Below are positions 26,485 to 35,166 of a DNA stretch of 64,000 bases, one piece after another. The notes below the pieces were generated by a model that saw nothing but the letters and a program-made list of their open reading frames with translations, had not been told where the DNA came from and ran no database searches. Made by a program: the position numbers and the translations under genes. The number at the start of each line of letters is the position of its first letter. Positions within the stretch are counted from its first letter, which is position 1. The stretch covers positions 744,001 to 808,000 of the forward strand of contig DATLIY010000008.1 of assembly GCA_035539175.1 (NCBI GenBank), written 5' to 3'. Source of the DNA: Acidisarcina sp. GTDB lineage: Bacteria; Acidobacteriota; Terriglobia; Terriglobales; Acidobacteriaceae.

Positions 26485-27768
26485 ATGTCTTCATCGATGC
26501 AACTTCCTCTTGCCCAGGTCGATCCGCAGATCGCGGCTGCCATTGAGAACGAAACCCGACGTCAGCACGAAGGGCTGGAGATGATTGCCTCCGAAAACTT
26601 CGTCAGCCAGGCCGTGCTCGAAGCCGCCGGTTCCGTCTTCACCAACAAGTATGCCGAGGGGTATCCCGGCAGGCGTTACTACGGTGGATGCGAGTATGCC
26701 GACCTCGTCGAAAGCCTCGCCCGCGACCGTGCCAAGGAGATCTTCGGCGCCGAGCACGTGAATGTGCAGCCTCACTCCGGCTCCCAGGCCAATGCCGCTG
26801 CCTATATGTCCGTCTTGCAGCCCGGCGATAAGATACTCGGCCTCGATCTGGCCCATGGCGGCCATCTCACGCACGGGCATAAGCTGAACTTCTCCGGCAA
26901 GCTTTACCACGTGGCTTCCTACGGCGTTCGCCGGGATACCGAGGTTGTCGATTATGACGAACTCGAGCAGATCGCGGAGCGCGAGCACCCCAAACTCATC
27001 ATCGGTGGCGGCAGTGCTTATCCCCGCCTATGGGATTTTGCCCGTATGCGCCAGATCGCCGATAAGGTTGGAGCCATCTACCTGGTGGATATGGCGCACT
27101 TTGCCGGACTGGTTGCCGGCGGCGTGCATCCTTCTCCCGTGCCCCACGCGCACATCGTCACTACAACGACCCATAAGACGCTCCGCGGTCCTCGCGCCGG
27201 CATGATCCTTTCCCAGGCGCAGTTCGCCAAGGAGATCGACCGCTGCGTCTTCCCTGGCCAGCAGGGAGGTCCGCTGGTGCACATCATCGCCGCCAAGGCA
27301 GTTGCTTTCCATGAGGCGCAACAGCCGGAGTTCAAGCAGTACGCCGCGCAGATCGTCAAGAACGCCAAGGCGCTCGCCGAGTCGCTGAGCGCTGAGGGCT
27401 ACCGCCTGGTTGCTGGCGGCACGGATACCCACCTCATTCTGATGGATGTCTTCGTCAAGGGTATCCTCGGTAATGAGGCCGAGTTCGCGCTGGGCGAGGC
27501 CGGTATCACGGTCAATAAGAACGCCATTCCCTACGACACCAATCCACCGATGAAGCCAAGCGGCATCCGCATCGGCACGCCCGCGCTCACCACCCGCGGC
27601 ATGAAGGAAGCGGAGATGAAGATCATCGGCAAGTGGATCACCGAGGCGCTCAATCACCGCAGCGATCCCCAGGCCCTTGCCCGCATCAAGCGCGATGTCC
27701 TTGCCCTGGCCGAGCAGTTTCCCCTCTATAGCTGGCGCCGGACGCCAGAGGCAGTCGCCGCCAACTAA
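26485..27768 (+). CDS. glyA: Serine hydroxymethyltransferase
   Basis: A 427-residue PLP enzyme that interconverts serine and glycine while charging tetrahydrofolate with a one-carbon unit. [52 protein letters not shown] and the PLP-lysine motif [14 protein letters not shown] are intact. The ATG at 26485 was used; an upstream ATG at 26446 would overlap the terminator. Flanked by terminators on both sides, so it is monocistronic. Confidence 0.97.
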   Translation: MSSSMQLPLAQVDPQIAAAIENETRRQHEGLEMIASENFVSQAVLEAAGSVFTNKYAEGYPGRRYYGGCEYADLVESLARDRAKEIFGAEHVNVQPHSGSQANAAAYMSVLQPGDKILGLDLAHGGHLTHGHKLNFSGKLYHVASYGVRRDTEVVDYDELEQIAEREHPKLIIGGGSAYPRLWDFARMRQIADKVGAIYLVDMAHFAGLVAGGVHPSPVPHAHIVTTTTHKTLRGPRAGMILSQAQFAKEIDRCVFPGQQGGPLVHIIAAKAVAFHEAQQPEFKQYAAQIVKNAKALAESLSAEGYRLVAGGTDTHLILMDVFVKGILGNEAEFALGEAGITVNKNAIPYDTNPPMKPSGIRIGTPALTTRGMKEAEMKIIGKWITEALNHRSDPQALARIKRDVLALAEQFPLYSWRRTPEAVAAN

Positions 27769-27792
27769 CCGGCGATTCGCTTTAATGCCCAC

Positions 27793-27833
27793 AGAGGCCG
27801 GATGGCGCATGCCGCTCGCCGGCCCTCTTTTTT
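27793..27833 (+). terminator. Rho-independent terminator of glyA
   Basis: AGAGGCCGG and CCGGCCCTCT form a stem with a single bulged C around a GC-rich loop, followed by TTTTTT. It is 24 bp after the glyA stop. Confidence 0.85.
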
Positions 27834-27890
27834 GAGGATTGTTTTTATGCCGCGGGCCGGGCTGCCGGTCCTCGTGATTTAATTCCTCCC

Positions 27891-28448
27891 ATGCATCTCA
27901 CCGGGACGTTGATCCTGCTGATTTTCTCTGTTCTTGCCGCGGCGCTGCTCTTCCTGCTGGTGCATCTCACCAGCCTCGGCCATCTCATTCACACTCATAT
28001 TGCAGACCGGCCGCGCCGCAGAATGTTCTACGCCTCGGTCAGTTTTTTCGTTACCTTTTCCGGGTTGCGCCTGCTGGTCTTCGCCATCGTGCACCACGTG
28101 GGCCCCTTTCACTGGGTGGAGATCGGTGGCCGCCATATCCATCACCTTGTCTGGGGAATCCTGCTGCTGCTTGCGCTCGGCTATGGCTGGCTGGCGGAGA
28201 TTGACCAGGGCGACAGTCCGTCGGTTGTCCTGCTCAGCCGTCTCATGTCCGTGATCTATGGTGTGGCCGCCGCGCTCACGCTCGACGAGTTCGCCCTGTG
28301 GTTCAATCTTGAGGACGTGTATTGGGCCCCGGAAGGCCGGGAGAGCATCGATGCAGTCATCCTCTTCGGCTCCCTGTTGTCGATCGCTGCCTGGGGCGCG
28401 CCGCTTTTTTCCGCCCTGCTCAGGCCGCGCAAAGTCGCGCAAAAATAA
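27891..28448 (+). CDS. Multi-pass membrane protein, unknown function
   Basis: A 185-residue protein with about five membrane segments, beginning TLILLIFSVLAAALLFLL. It carries conserved-looking polar motifs: HTHIADRPRRRMFY in the first loop, GGRHIHHLVWG, and ALTLDEFALWFNLEDVYW. The latter two occur in a widespread uncharacterised bacterial membrane protein type, which I recall only as hypothetical. No good Shine-Dalgarno precedes the ATG. Followed by rnpB. Confidence 0.75.
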   Translation: MHLTGTLILLIFSVLAAALLFLLVHLTSLGHLIHTHIADRPRRRMFYASVSFFVTFSGLRLLVFAIVHHVGPFHWVEIGGRHIHHLVWGILLLLALGYGWLAEIDQGDSPSVVLLSRLMSVIYGVAAALTLDEFALWFNLEDVYWAPEGRESIDAVILFGSLLSIAAWGAPLFSALLRPRKVAQK

Positions 28449-28537
28449 CCGGGAGCGTCCAGGCCTGGTTGCAACAATATCCAAAGCAGTGGAGCGGAGG
28501 GAGCCAGAACGGCGGCCTTCGCTGATAAGATAGCCTT

Positions 28538-28967
28538 GCAGGCGGGCTGGGCGGTCGCTGCCGGGACGCGCAAGCGCCTCGGGAGAGGAAAGTCCGAACT
28601 CCGCAGGGCAGTGTGCCGGATAACGTCCGGGATTCCGGCTTCAAGGCCGGAAGACGGCCAGTGCCACAGAAAAAATACCGCCGGCCGCGCAAGCGGCAGG
28701 TAAGGGTGAAAAGGTGCGGTAAGAGCGCACCGCCCCGGCTGTAAAGTCGGGGGCAGGGTAAACCCCACACGGAGCAAGACCAAATAGGGAGGGAATTCGC
28801 GGCTTGACCCACTGCCGCGAGTGCGTGCCGGCCCGGCGCGCCCAGGCGGGTCGCCACCTGCAAAGGTGGGCGCCGAAACCTCCGGGTAGGTTGCTGGAGC
28901 GCCGCAGTAATGCGTCGCCTAGAGGAATGACCGTCCTCGACAGAATTCGGCTTACAGGCTCGTCTGC
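28538..28967 (+). ncRNA. rnpB: RNase P RNA, bacterial class A
   Basis: The catalytic RNA of RNase P, which matures tRNA 5' ends. Conserved blocks are GAGGAAAGTCCGAACTCC near the 5' end (CR-I), GTAAGGGTGAAAAGGTGCGG in the middle, ACGGAGCAAGACCAAATAGG, and AGAGGAATGACCGTC then ACAGAATTCGGCTTACA at the 3' end. P1 is formed by GCAGGCGGGC (28538-28547) and GCTCGTCTGC (28958-28967), which sets both ends; exact termini are estimated. Confidence 0.96.
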
Positions 28968-29266
28968 GAGCCCTGGCCCCGCGCCCCGGAAACGAGGCCG
29001 GGGCCACCGTCTTCCTCCCACAGTTGCCACGCCGCGGTCTTTTTTGCTCCCTGCCTCGTCCATGTCTGCAGCGAATCAGTGCCATCTCTGCAACAATCAG
29101 GGAACCGGGAACTCAGCCGTAGCGTACCTTCCAGAGGAGAAGTGTCTGCTCTGCCGATTGAGCCATCCGAGACAGCTCTGCATATCGCAACGATCCGGGG
29201 TGCGCTGGCTAAACCGATCGACCGGCTATACCAGGCGCAGGAAGTGCCAGGCATCCTAACGCAGCT
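28968..29266. other. Intergenic region after rnpB
   Basis: TGGCCCCG pairs with CGGGGCCA (about 28975-29009) in a GC-rich hairpin without a T run; this may define the rnpB 3' end. The remainder shows no gene. Confidence 0.45.
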
Positions 29267-30493
29267 ATGAATATTTTTGAGGCAGTCAAAATATCGCTGA
29301 AGTCGCTCTGGGCGAGCAAGCTGCGCTCCATCCTCACGCTGCTCGGAGTCGTCATCGGCGTTTCCTCGGTCATCGCCGTGATCACGCTGGTCAATGGAGC
29401 GAATAAGTTCGTCGCCACCAAAATATCCGGCTATGGTTCCGATACCTTCACCATCAAGAAGACCCCCTCCGTCATCACCAGCGGGGAAGAGTGGCTCAAG
29501 TTCCAGAAGCGCAAGAACATCAAGATCGACGACTACAATGCCATCCGCGAGAACTGCAAGCTCTGCATCACTACCGGAGCGATGATCGGCGACACGACCC
29601 GCGTCGTCTATGGCAAGCAGTCCAGCACCGGGACCAACCTTCGCGGCTGGACGTGGACCATGCCCGGCATCTCCAACCTCAACGTGGTGGAGGGCCGCTC
29701 CCTAACCGAGATGGACGAGAAGCAGGCCCTGCACGTCGCGATCATCGGGTATGACATCATCGATAACCTCATGCCGGGCATCGATCCCATCGGCAAGGAG
29801 ATTCGCGTCGATGGCGTCCCCTACACCGTCGTTGGAGTTGGCGAGCGCCAGGGAAAGACCCTCGGCAACAGTCAGGACAACTACGTCGATATCCCGCTCT
29901 CCAGCTACATGCAGACGCATGGCACGAACACCACCATCGACATCTATGCCAAGGCCGGCACTGCGCCCGGTGCGCTCTCCAATGCCTCTGACGAGGCCCG
30001 CGTCATCATGCGCGCGCGCCGCCACGACGCTCCCGGCAGCGAGGACAGCTTTTCGGTCGAGACGAATGACACTTTTGTCGGCATCTGGAAGAGCATCAGC
30101 TCCACCTTTGCCGCCGTCGTGGTCGGCATCGCCTCCATCTCCCTGGTCGTTGGCGGCATCGTGATCATGAACATCATGCTTGTCTCCGTCACCGAGCGCA
30201 CCCGCGAGATCGGCGTTCGCAAAGCCCTCGGGGCAAAGCGCAAAGACGTCATGCTCCAGTTTCTGATTGAGTCCGGAACCATGTCGATGATTGGTGGGAT
30301 CATCGGCGTCATGCTTGGCGTCGGCACCGCCAAGGCCATTACGCTGATCGTCGGTTTTCCCACCGACGTGCAGATCTGGTCGGTTCTGCTCGGTCTATTT
30401 ATGGCCACCGCGGTGGGCGTCTTCTTTGGCGTCTACCCGGCTCGCAAGGCCGCCACATTGGATCCTATCGTTGCGCTTCGGTCGGAGCTGTAG
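29267..30493 (+). CDS. MacB-type ABC transporter permease (first of pair)
   Basis: A 408-residue FtsX/MacB-type permease. It has an N-terminal membrane helix (LRSILTLLGVVIGVSSVIAVITL), a periplasmic MacB_PCD domain, and three C-terminal helices with the coupling signature VSVTERTREIGVRKALGAKRKDV and YPARKAATLDPIVALRSE. Such permeases work with a separate ATPase and membrane-fusion protein in export or envelope stress, but neither is encoded nearby. A paralogue follows 34 bp downstream. Confidence 0.88.
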   Translation: MNIFEAVKISLKSLWASKLRSILTLLGVVIGVSSVIAVITLVNGANKFVATKISGYGSDTFTIKKTPSVITSGEEWLKFQKRKNIKIDDYNAIRENCKLCITTGAMIGDTTRVVYGKQSSTGTNLRGWTWTMPGISNLNVVEGRSLTEMDEKQALHVAIIGYDIIDNLMPGIDPIGKEIRVDGVPYTVVGVGERQGKTLGNSQDNYVDIPLSSYMQTHGTNTTIDIYAKAGTAPGALSNASDEARVIMRARRHDAPGSEDSFSVETNDTFVGIWKSISSTFAAVVVGIASISLVVGGIVIMNIMLVSVTERTREIGVRKALGAKRKDVMLQFLIESGTMSMIGGIIGVMLGVGTAKAITLIVGFPTDVQIWSVLLGLFMATAVGVFFGVYPARKAATLDPIVALRSEL

Positions 30494-30527
30494 GGCATGA
30501 AAAACAGAGGCTCTGTGAAAGGGAAGC

Positions 30528-31784
30528 ATGAAGCTGAGTGACTCCAGGGAAGCCGTCCGTATGGCGCTTGAGACCTTGCGTACCAACAAGCTGCGCTCCG
30601 GGCTCACCATCCTCGGCATCGTCATCGGAGTCACCACCGTCATTGCGATCTCCTCGGTCATCAATGGTCTCAACAACAATATTCAAACGCTGGTCAACTC
30701 GATTGGCACGAACATTATCTGGGTCTTCCACATGCCGGTGATCGGCGTGCGCCCTACCACCGAACAGCTCAGCCGCAAGAAGCTCACGATCGAGGATGCC
30801 GAGGCCATGAAGGCTCTGCCCCACGTCGTGGCTGTTGATCCCAGCAAGACGTATCAGGATTTCCGCTTCAACCTGGGTAGCGTCAGCCTGAAATATGGGA
30901 AGAAGAAGCTCCAGCACACCATTCTCTTTGGCACTACGGCGGCAGTTTCCGACGTCAATGATCTTGTCCTGACCGCTGGCCGCATGTACAACGCAGATGA
31001 AAATGTGCGGCGAGCCAACGTCGTCGTGCTCGGCCACGATGCGGCAGAGGAGATCTTCGACCGCGAAGATCCGCTGGGCAAGGAAGTGAATATCGACGGC
31101 GAACTCTTCACCGTCATCGGCGTGCTCGACAAGCAGAAGCGAGCCTTCGGCACGGGCAAGAATCCCAACGACAACAGCGCCTATATGCCCGTCTCCTCCT
31201 TCAATAAACTGCATCCTGAAATCAAGGACGTCTGGATCAGCGTCAAGTACGACGATCCGGCAAACAAGGCCCTCGTCCAGGATGAGCTCCGCGAGCTTCT
31301 CCGGCGCCGGCGCAAGATCCGCGTCGAGCAGGCGGATAACTTTGAGGTCTTCAGTCCCGACGCAATCACCCGCCTGTGGACGCAGATCACCAGCGGCCTC
31401 TTCGGATTCATGATCGCCGTCTCCAGCGTCGGCCTGATGGTTGGCGGCGTCGGCGTGATGAACATCATGCTGGTCTCCGTCACCGAGCGCACCCGCGAGA
31501 TCGGTGTCCGCAAAGCCATCGGAGCCACCAAGAAAAATGTTCTGCTCCAGTTCACGCTGGAGGCGATAACCCTCTGTGCCGTGGGTGGCGTCCTCGGTGT
31601 CGTGGCCGGAGCCATCATCACCTTCATTGTCCGCATGGCTATAGCCTCGCTTCCCGCATCCATGTCCGGGGTGTGGGCGTTGATCGGTTTTTCGGTCTCC
31701 TGCGCGATCGGCCTGCTCTTCGGCATCTACCCGGCATGGAAGGCTGCGAGCCTCGATCCCATTGAGGCTCTTCGTTACGAGTAG
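30528..31784 (+). CDS. MacB-type ABC transporter permease (second of pair)
   Basis: A 418-residue paralogue of the preceding gene with the same layout: N-terminal helix LRSGLTILGIVIGVTTVIAIS, MacB_PCD domain, and C-terminal helices containing VSVTERTREIGVRKAIGATKKNV and IYPAWKAASLDPIEALRYE. AAAGGGAAG lies directly before the ATG. The two may form a heterodimeric membrane part of one transporter, with the ATPase encoded elsewhere. Confidence 0.88.
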   Translation: MKLSDSREAVRMALETLRTNKLRSGLTILGIVIGVTTVIAISSVINGLNNNIQTLVNSIGTNIIWVFHMPVIGVRPTTEQLSRKKLTIEDAEAMKALPHVVAVDPSKTYQDFRFNLGSVSLKYGKKKLQHTILFGTTAAVSDVNDLVLTAGRMYNADENVRRANVVVLGHDAAEEIFDREDPLGKEVNIDGELFTVIGVLDKQKRAFGTGKNPNDNSAYMPVSSFNKLHPEIKDVWISVKYDDPANKALVQDELRELLRRRRKIRVEQADNFEVFSPDAITRLWTQITSGLFGFMIAVSSVGLMVGGVGVMNIMLVSVTERTREIGVRKAIGATKKNVLLQFTLEAITLCAVGGVLGVVAGAIITFIVRMAIASLPASMSGVWALIGFSVSCAIGLLFGIYPAWKAASLDPIEALRYE

Positions 31785-31812
31785 TGCGTCAGTTAAACTG
31801 TGAACTGACTCT

Positions 31813-32994
31813 ATGCTTGCAACAGCGGTGGAAGCCATCACGACCGTACTGACCTTGTCGGGCCTGGGTTACTACCTGCTCGCCTTGTGGAGCGCGCGCG
31901 ACTTCCACCGCAGCCTCTCCCGGCCCCAGCCTGTCTTTCATCCCCCGGTCAGTATCCTCAAACCGGTCAAGGGACTCGATCCCGAGATGTATGCCAGCTT
32001 TGCCAGCCACTGCCGCCAGGACTACCCCGGCGAGTATGAGATTCTCTTCGGTGTAAGCAGCATGGACGATCCTGCCGTCGCTGCCGTCCGGCAACTGCAG
32101 GCCGAGTTTCCCCAGCGGGAGATCCATCTCATCCTGTGCCCGGAGATCCGCGGGGCCAATGGCAAGGTCAGCAACCTTACCCAGATCCTTCCGCATGCGC
32201 GCTACGACTATCTGCTCATCAACGACAGCGATATCAAGGTAACGCCGCAATATCTGTCGCGCATCCTCGCGGGCTTCCAGATGCCGCAATCGCCCGAAGC
32301 CCGGGTCGGCATGGTCACCGCTGCCTATCGTGGCCGCGCCGCAAAGACCATTGGCTCCCGTATGGAGGCGCTTGGTATCTCCACCGATTTCATCGCCGGA
32401 GTCCTTACCGCGCGCAAGATTGAGAACGGCATCCACTTCGGCCTGGGCTCAACTCTTGCCGTTTCCCGCGAGGCGCTCGACGCCTCCGGAGGGCTGCTGC
32501 CCCTGGTCGATTACCTGGCCGATGATTTTGAACTGGGACTTCGCATCGCGAACGCGGGCTATCAGGTTGTCCTCAGCACTGAGGTGGTGGAAACCTTTCT
32601 GCCCGCCTATGACTTCAGCCATTTCCTCGCGCATCAGTTACGCTGGTCTCGCAGCACCCGCGATTCGCGCAAACTCGGCTATGCCGGCGTGATGTTTACG
32701 TTCGGCCTGCCCTGGGCCATCGCCAACATCATTGCCTCAGGATGCAGCCTGCCCAGCCTTGCGATCTTCAGCATCACCCTGGCCGCACGTGTCGCCCTTG
32801 CGCTCAACGTCGGTGTCGGCATCCTCAACGACCGCCAGGTTCTGCGCGATCTGTGGCTGCTGGTGCCGCGTGACATTGCGGGCCTTGGCATCTGGATCTG
32901 GAGCTACGCTGGCCACACCATCGCCTGGCGCGGAGAACACTTCTATCTGCGCAACGGCAAGCTGGAACGCCTGACCCCGCGCGCCGAAGCCTAG
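31813..32994 (+). CDS. hpnI: Hopanoid biosynthesis glycosyltransferase, HpnI-like
   Basis: A 393-residue membrane-bound family-2/21 glycosyltransferase. The N-terminal helix TVLTLSGLGYYLLALW precedes a GT-A domain with PVSILKPVKGLDP, the nucleotide/metal motifs VSSMDDP, INDSDI (D138, D140) and ADDFELG, and HQLRWSR corresponding to the (Q/R)xxRW motif. C-terminal helices follow. The closest named family is HpnI, which adds N-acetylglucosamine to bacteriohopanetetrol; ceramide glucosyltransferase is the related alternative. No other hpn gene is in the window. Confidence 0.82.
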   Translation: MLATAVEAITTVLTLSGLGYYLLALWSARDFHRSLSRPQPVFHPPVSILKPVKGLDPEMYASFASHCRQDYPGEYEILFGVSSMDDPAVAAVRQLQAEFPQREIHLILCPEIRGANGKVSNLTQILPHARYDYLLINDSDIKVTPQYLSRILAGFQMPQSPEARVGMVTAAYRGRAAKTIGSRMEALGISTDFIAGVLTARKIENGIHFGLGSTLAVSREALDASGGLLPLVDYLADDFELGLRIANAGYQVVLSTEVVETFLPAYDFSHFLAHQLRWSRSTRDSRKLGYAGVMFTFGLPWAIANIIASGCSLPSLAIFSITLAARVALALNVGVGILNDRQVLRDLWLLVPRDIAGLGIWIWSYAGHTIAWRGEHFYLRNGKLERLTPRAEA

Positions 32995-33122
32995 CGGCCT
33001 GTTAACCCTATCTGAGCGGGGGCGACGGGAGCCGTTTTTTTAGAGTTCTTGGGGTGAGGTTCGCCGCACAAGGTGTCTGCTAGAGACGAAGGACAACGAA
33101 ATCAGGAAAATCAGCTAGGTTT

Positions 33123-33178
33123 TGTCATCCCGAGCCTCATCTAGTTTTGTCATCCTGAGCGAAGCGAAGGATCTGCTT
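33123..33178 (+). repeat. Two tandem copies of the dispersed GTCATCCTGAGCGAAGCGAAG element
   Basis: GTCATCCCGAGCCTCATCTA (33124) is followed by the full element GTCATCCTGAGCGAAGCGAA (33148), ending GGATCTGCTTC. A third partial start, GTCATCCCAGGAGGGTGG, occurs at about 33209. They lie between convergent genes. Confidence 0.8.
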
Positions 33179-33244
33179 CATAACGCAAAAACCGCGCCAT
33201 ACCTCGTTGTCATCCCAGGAGGGTGGACCCGTCAAATTCAGCCC

Positions 33245-35077
33245 CTAAAATTCGGCTCCGCCCGAGTTGGGTTCGTTACTGACAATCTCTTTGCCGCCGC
33301 TCTTCGCTACCACGTAACTCGGCCCCGGCACGGGAGGCATCTTGCCTGCCTCGGTAAACACGAAGACCCGCTCCGGCCCGTTCCATCGTTCTGCCAGCCA
33401 GTCCTCGTGTTTGAAGATGTCCGGTGCATCGGAGAAGAACGAGCCATACCAGAGATTTGAGCTTCTGCCGTTCAGGATGTAGACCTGTCGATCCAGGTAA
33501 AACGCAACCGACGATCCGGCCTCATACTCGCTGTTCAGCACCACGAGATCTTCTGGAGCCAGTTCGGCGCGAATCGCCAGCGCCAGCACCTGCGACGAGA
33601 GCACCGGCGAAAAGATCGCCAGCGCGATGTGCGCAGCGATCAGGATCCCGCACATCATCCCCACCAGGAAGCAGTTTGCGAGTCGCCGCTTGTCCTTGAA
33701 GCGCAGCCACAGGTTCGTCATGGTTCCCACCACCAGCGACAGCGCCACCAGCACCAACGGCAGCCGGAAGGCTCCCATTGCATCCAGGTTCAGATCGAGA
33801 AAGTGCCCAAACGACAGGGCATAGTCCTCGGGATGCTGGTTCAGCAGGGTAGAGAGATCGGTTCCCGGAGCTGGTGTATGCCCCCGCAGCGCAAGGTAGA
33901 TTGCCATTCCCGCGCCAACCATGCCGAAGGCAAACAGCCATCTTGCAATGCGCAATCCGGTTTCGCCCTGTACCTCTTTCTCGTCGGCGGCCAGCCAGCC
34001 AGCCGCCAGCAGCGCCACCGCCGGCAACGCGGGCAGCACGTAGTACTCCTGCCGCGTGGAGAAGCTGAAGAAGAGCATGATCACCAGGAACCAGAGCGTC
34101 AGAAAGACTCTGCGCTGATCCGCTCGGTCGAGCGGCTGCCTGGCCAGAGCCTTGCGAAAGGGAACCCGCAACAGCGGCCGGATCGCGAAGGCAAACCACG
34201 GCACCATCCATATCAGCAGCAGGCCCCAGAAAAGCAGCAGGGGCACCGTGTCGTAGTCCCGCGGAATCCGCAGGTTCAGGAAGCGCAGCACATGCTCATT
34301 GACGAAGTAAAACCAGAAGAATCCCCGGACGTTTCCCTGCGTCGGCAGCAGGCCCACGGGGTGCCCCTGCGTGGGATTCGCCAGCCCCGCCAGAATGTGC
34401 CATGGCACCGCGATCAGCAGGAAGACTACGACGCCGACCGCCACGTGCCAGCGAAAGAGGTGCTTCAGATTGCGCGTGATCAGCAGGAAGAGGAACACCA
34501 CGGCCAGCGGAAACAGGATGCCGATGATGCCCTTCGTCAGCACATTCAGGGCGCAGGCGACACCAAACCCGACAGCGGTCCATAGGGAAGGCCGCTCCTC
34601 ATACAGGGACCGCCAGAAGAAAAACATCGCCAGCGTCATCCACAGGCACAGCATGACATCCGGCAGAATCAGGTGGCCAAAGATAAAGATGCCGACCGAG
34701 GTCATCAGCAGGAGTGCCGCGTAGAAGCCTGCCGCGGTGTTCGCGAACATTCGCTCACCCAGCAGAAAGATTACGAAGAACAGGGCCAGCGAGTAGAGCG
34801 CCAAGGGCAGGCGCGCGGACCAGTCCGACACTCCGAACAGGCGGAAGCTTGCCGCCATGCTCCAGTACATCAGCGGAGCCTTCTCGAGGTAGCGGATGCC
34901 GTTTGCGTGCAATGTTGTCCAGTCGTGGCTGACAACCATCTCACGCGCCACCTCGGCATGCACCGAGTCCGCGTCGTCCAGCAGCGGAGGAACAAACAGA
35001 GAGAACGAGGCGTACAACAGAACCCACACACCCAGGATTCCGAGAAGAAGCCGCTTTGCCGTTTTCAGTGCTGCCAT
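33245..35077 (-). CDS. GT-C glycosyltransferase, ArnT/PMT (family 39) type
   Basis: A 610-residue inner-membrane protein with about eleven to thirteen hydrophobic helices. After the first helix, PPLLDDADSVHAEVAREMV gives the acidic DD (34-35) and E42 that mark GT-C enzymes of the ArnT/PMT type, and RYLEKAPLMYW is another conserved loop. A periplasmic C-terminal domain follows. These use polyprenyl-phosphate sugars to modify lipid A, proteins or other envelope acceptors; the acceptor here is unknown. It starts 89 bp after the GH57 gene on the same strand. Confidence 0.88.
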   Translation of the reverse strand: MAALKTAKRLLLGILGVWVLLYASFSLFVPPLLDDADSVHAEVAREMVVSHDWTTLHANGIRYLEKAPLMYWSMAASFRLFGVSDWSARLPLALYSLALFFVIFLLGERMFANTAAGFYAALLLMTSVGIFIFGHLILPDVMLCLWMTLAMFFFWRSLYEERPSLWTAVGFGVACALNVLTKGIIGILFPLAVVFLFLLITRNLKHLFRWHVAVGVVVFLLIAVPWHILAGLANPTQGHPVGLLPTQGNVRGFFWFYFVNEHVLRFLNLRIPRDYDTVPLLLFWGLLLIWMVPWFAFAIRPLLRVPFRKALARQPLDRADQRRVFLTLWFLVIMLFFSFSTRQEYYVLPALPAVALLAAGWLAADEKEVQGETGLRIARWLFAFGMVGAGMAIYLALRGHTPAPGTDLSTLLNQHPEDYALSFGHFLDLNLDAMGAFRLPLVLVALSLVVGTMTNLWLRFKDKRRLANCFLVGMMCGILIAAHIALAIFSPVLSSQVLALAIRAELAPEDLVVLNSEYEAGSSVAFYLDRQVYILNGRSSNLWYGSFFSDAPDIFKHEDWLAERWNGPERVFVFTEAGKMPPVPGPSYVVAKSGGKEIVSNEPNSGGAEF

Positions 35078-35166
35078 CGAGGGACTCGCTCCGTACGTCA
35101 GACTGGCAAGCCAGTCCCGCCGATTATAGATTCCGCCGTGACCAAACGCCGAACATTACAGGGCTT

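Noticed and set aside
28804-29259. ORF overlapping the RNase P RNA
   Set aside because: The RNA gene occupies most of it and no protein motif is present.
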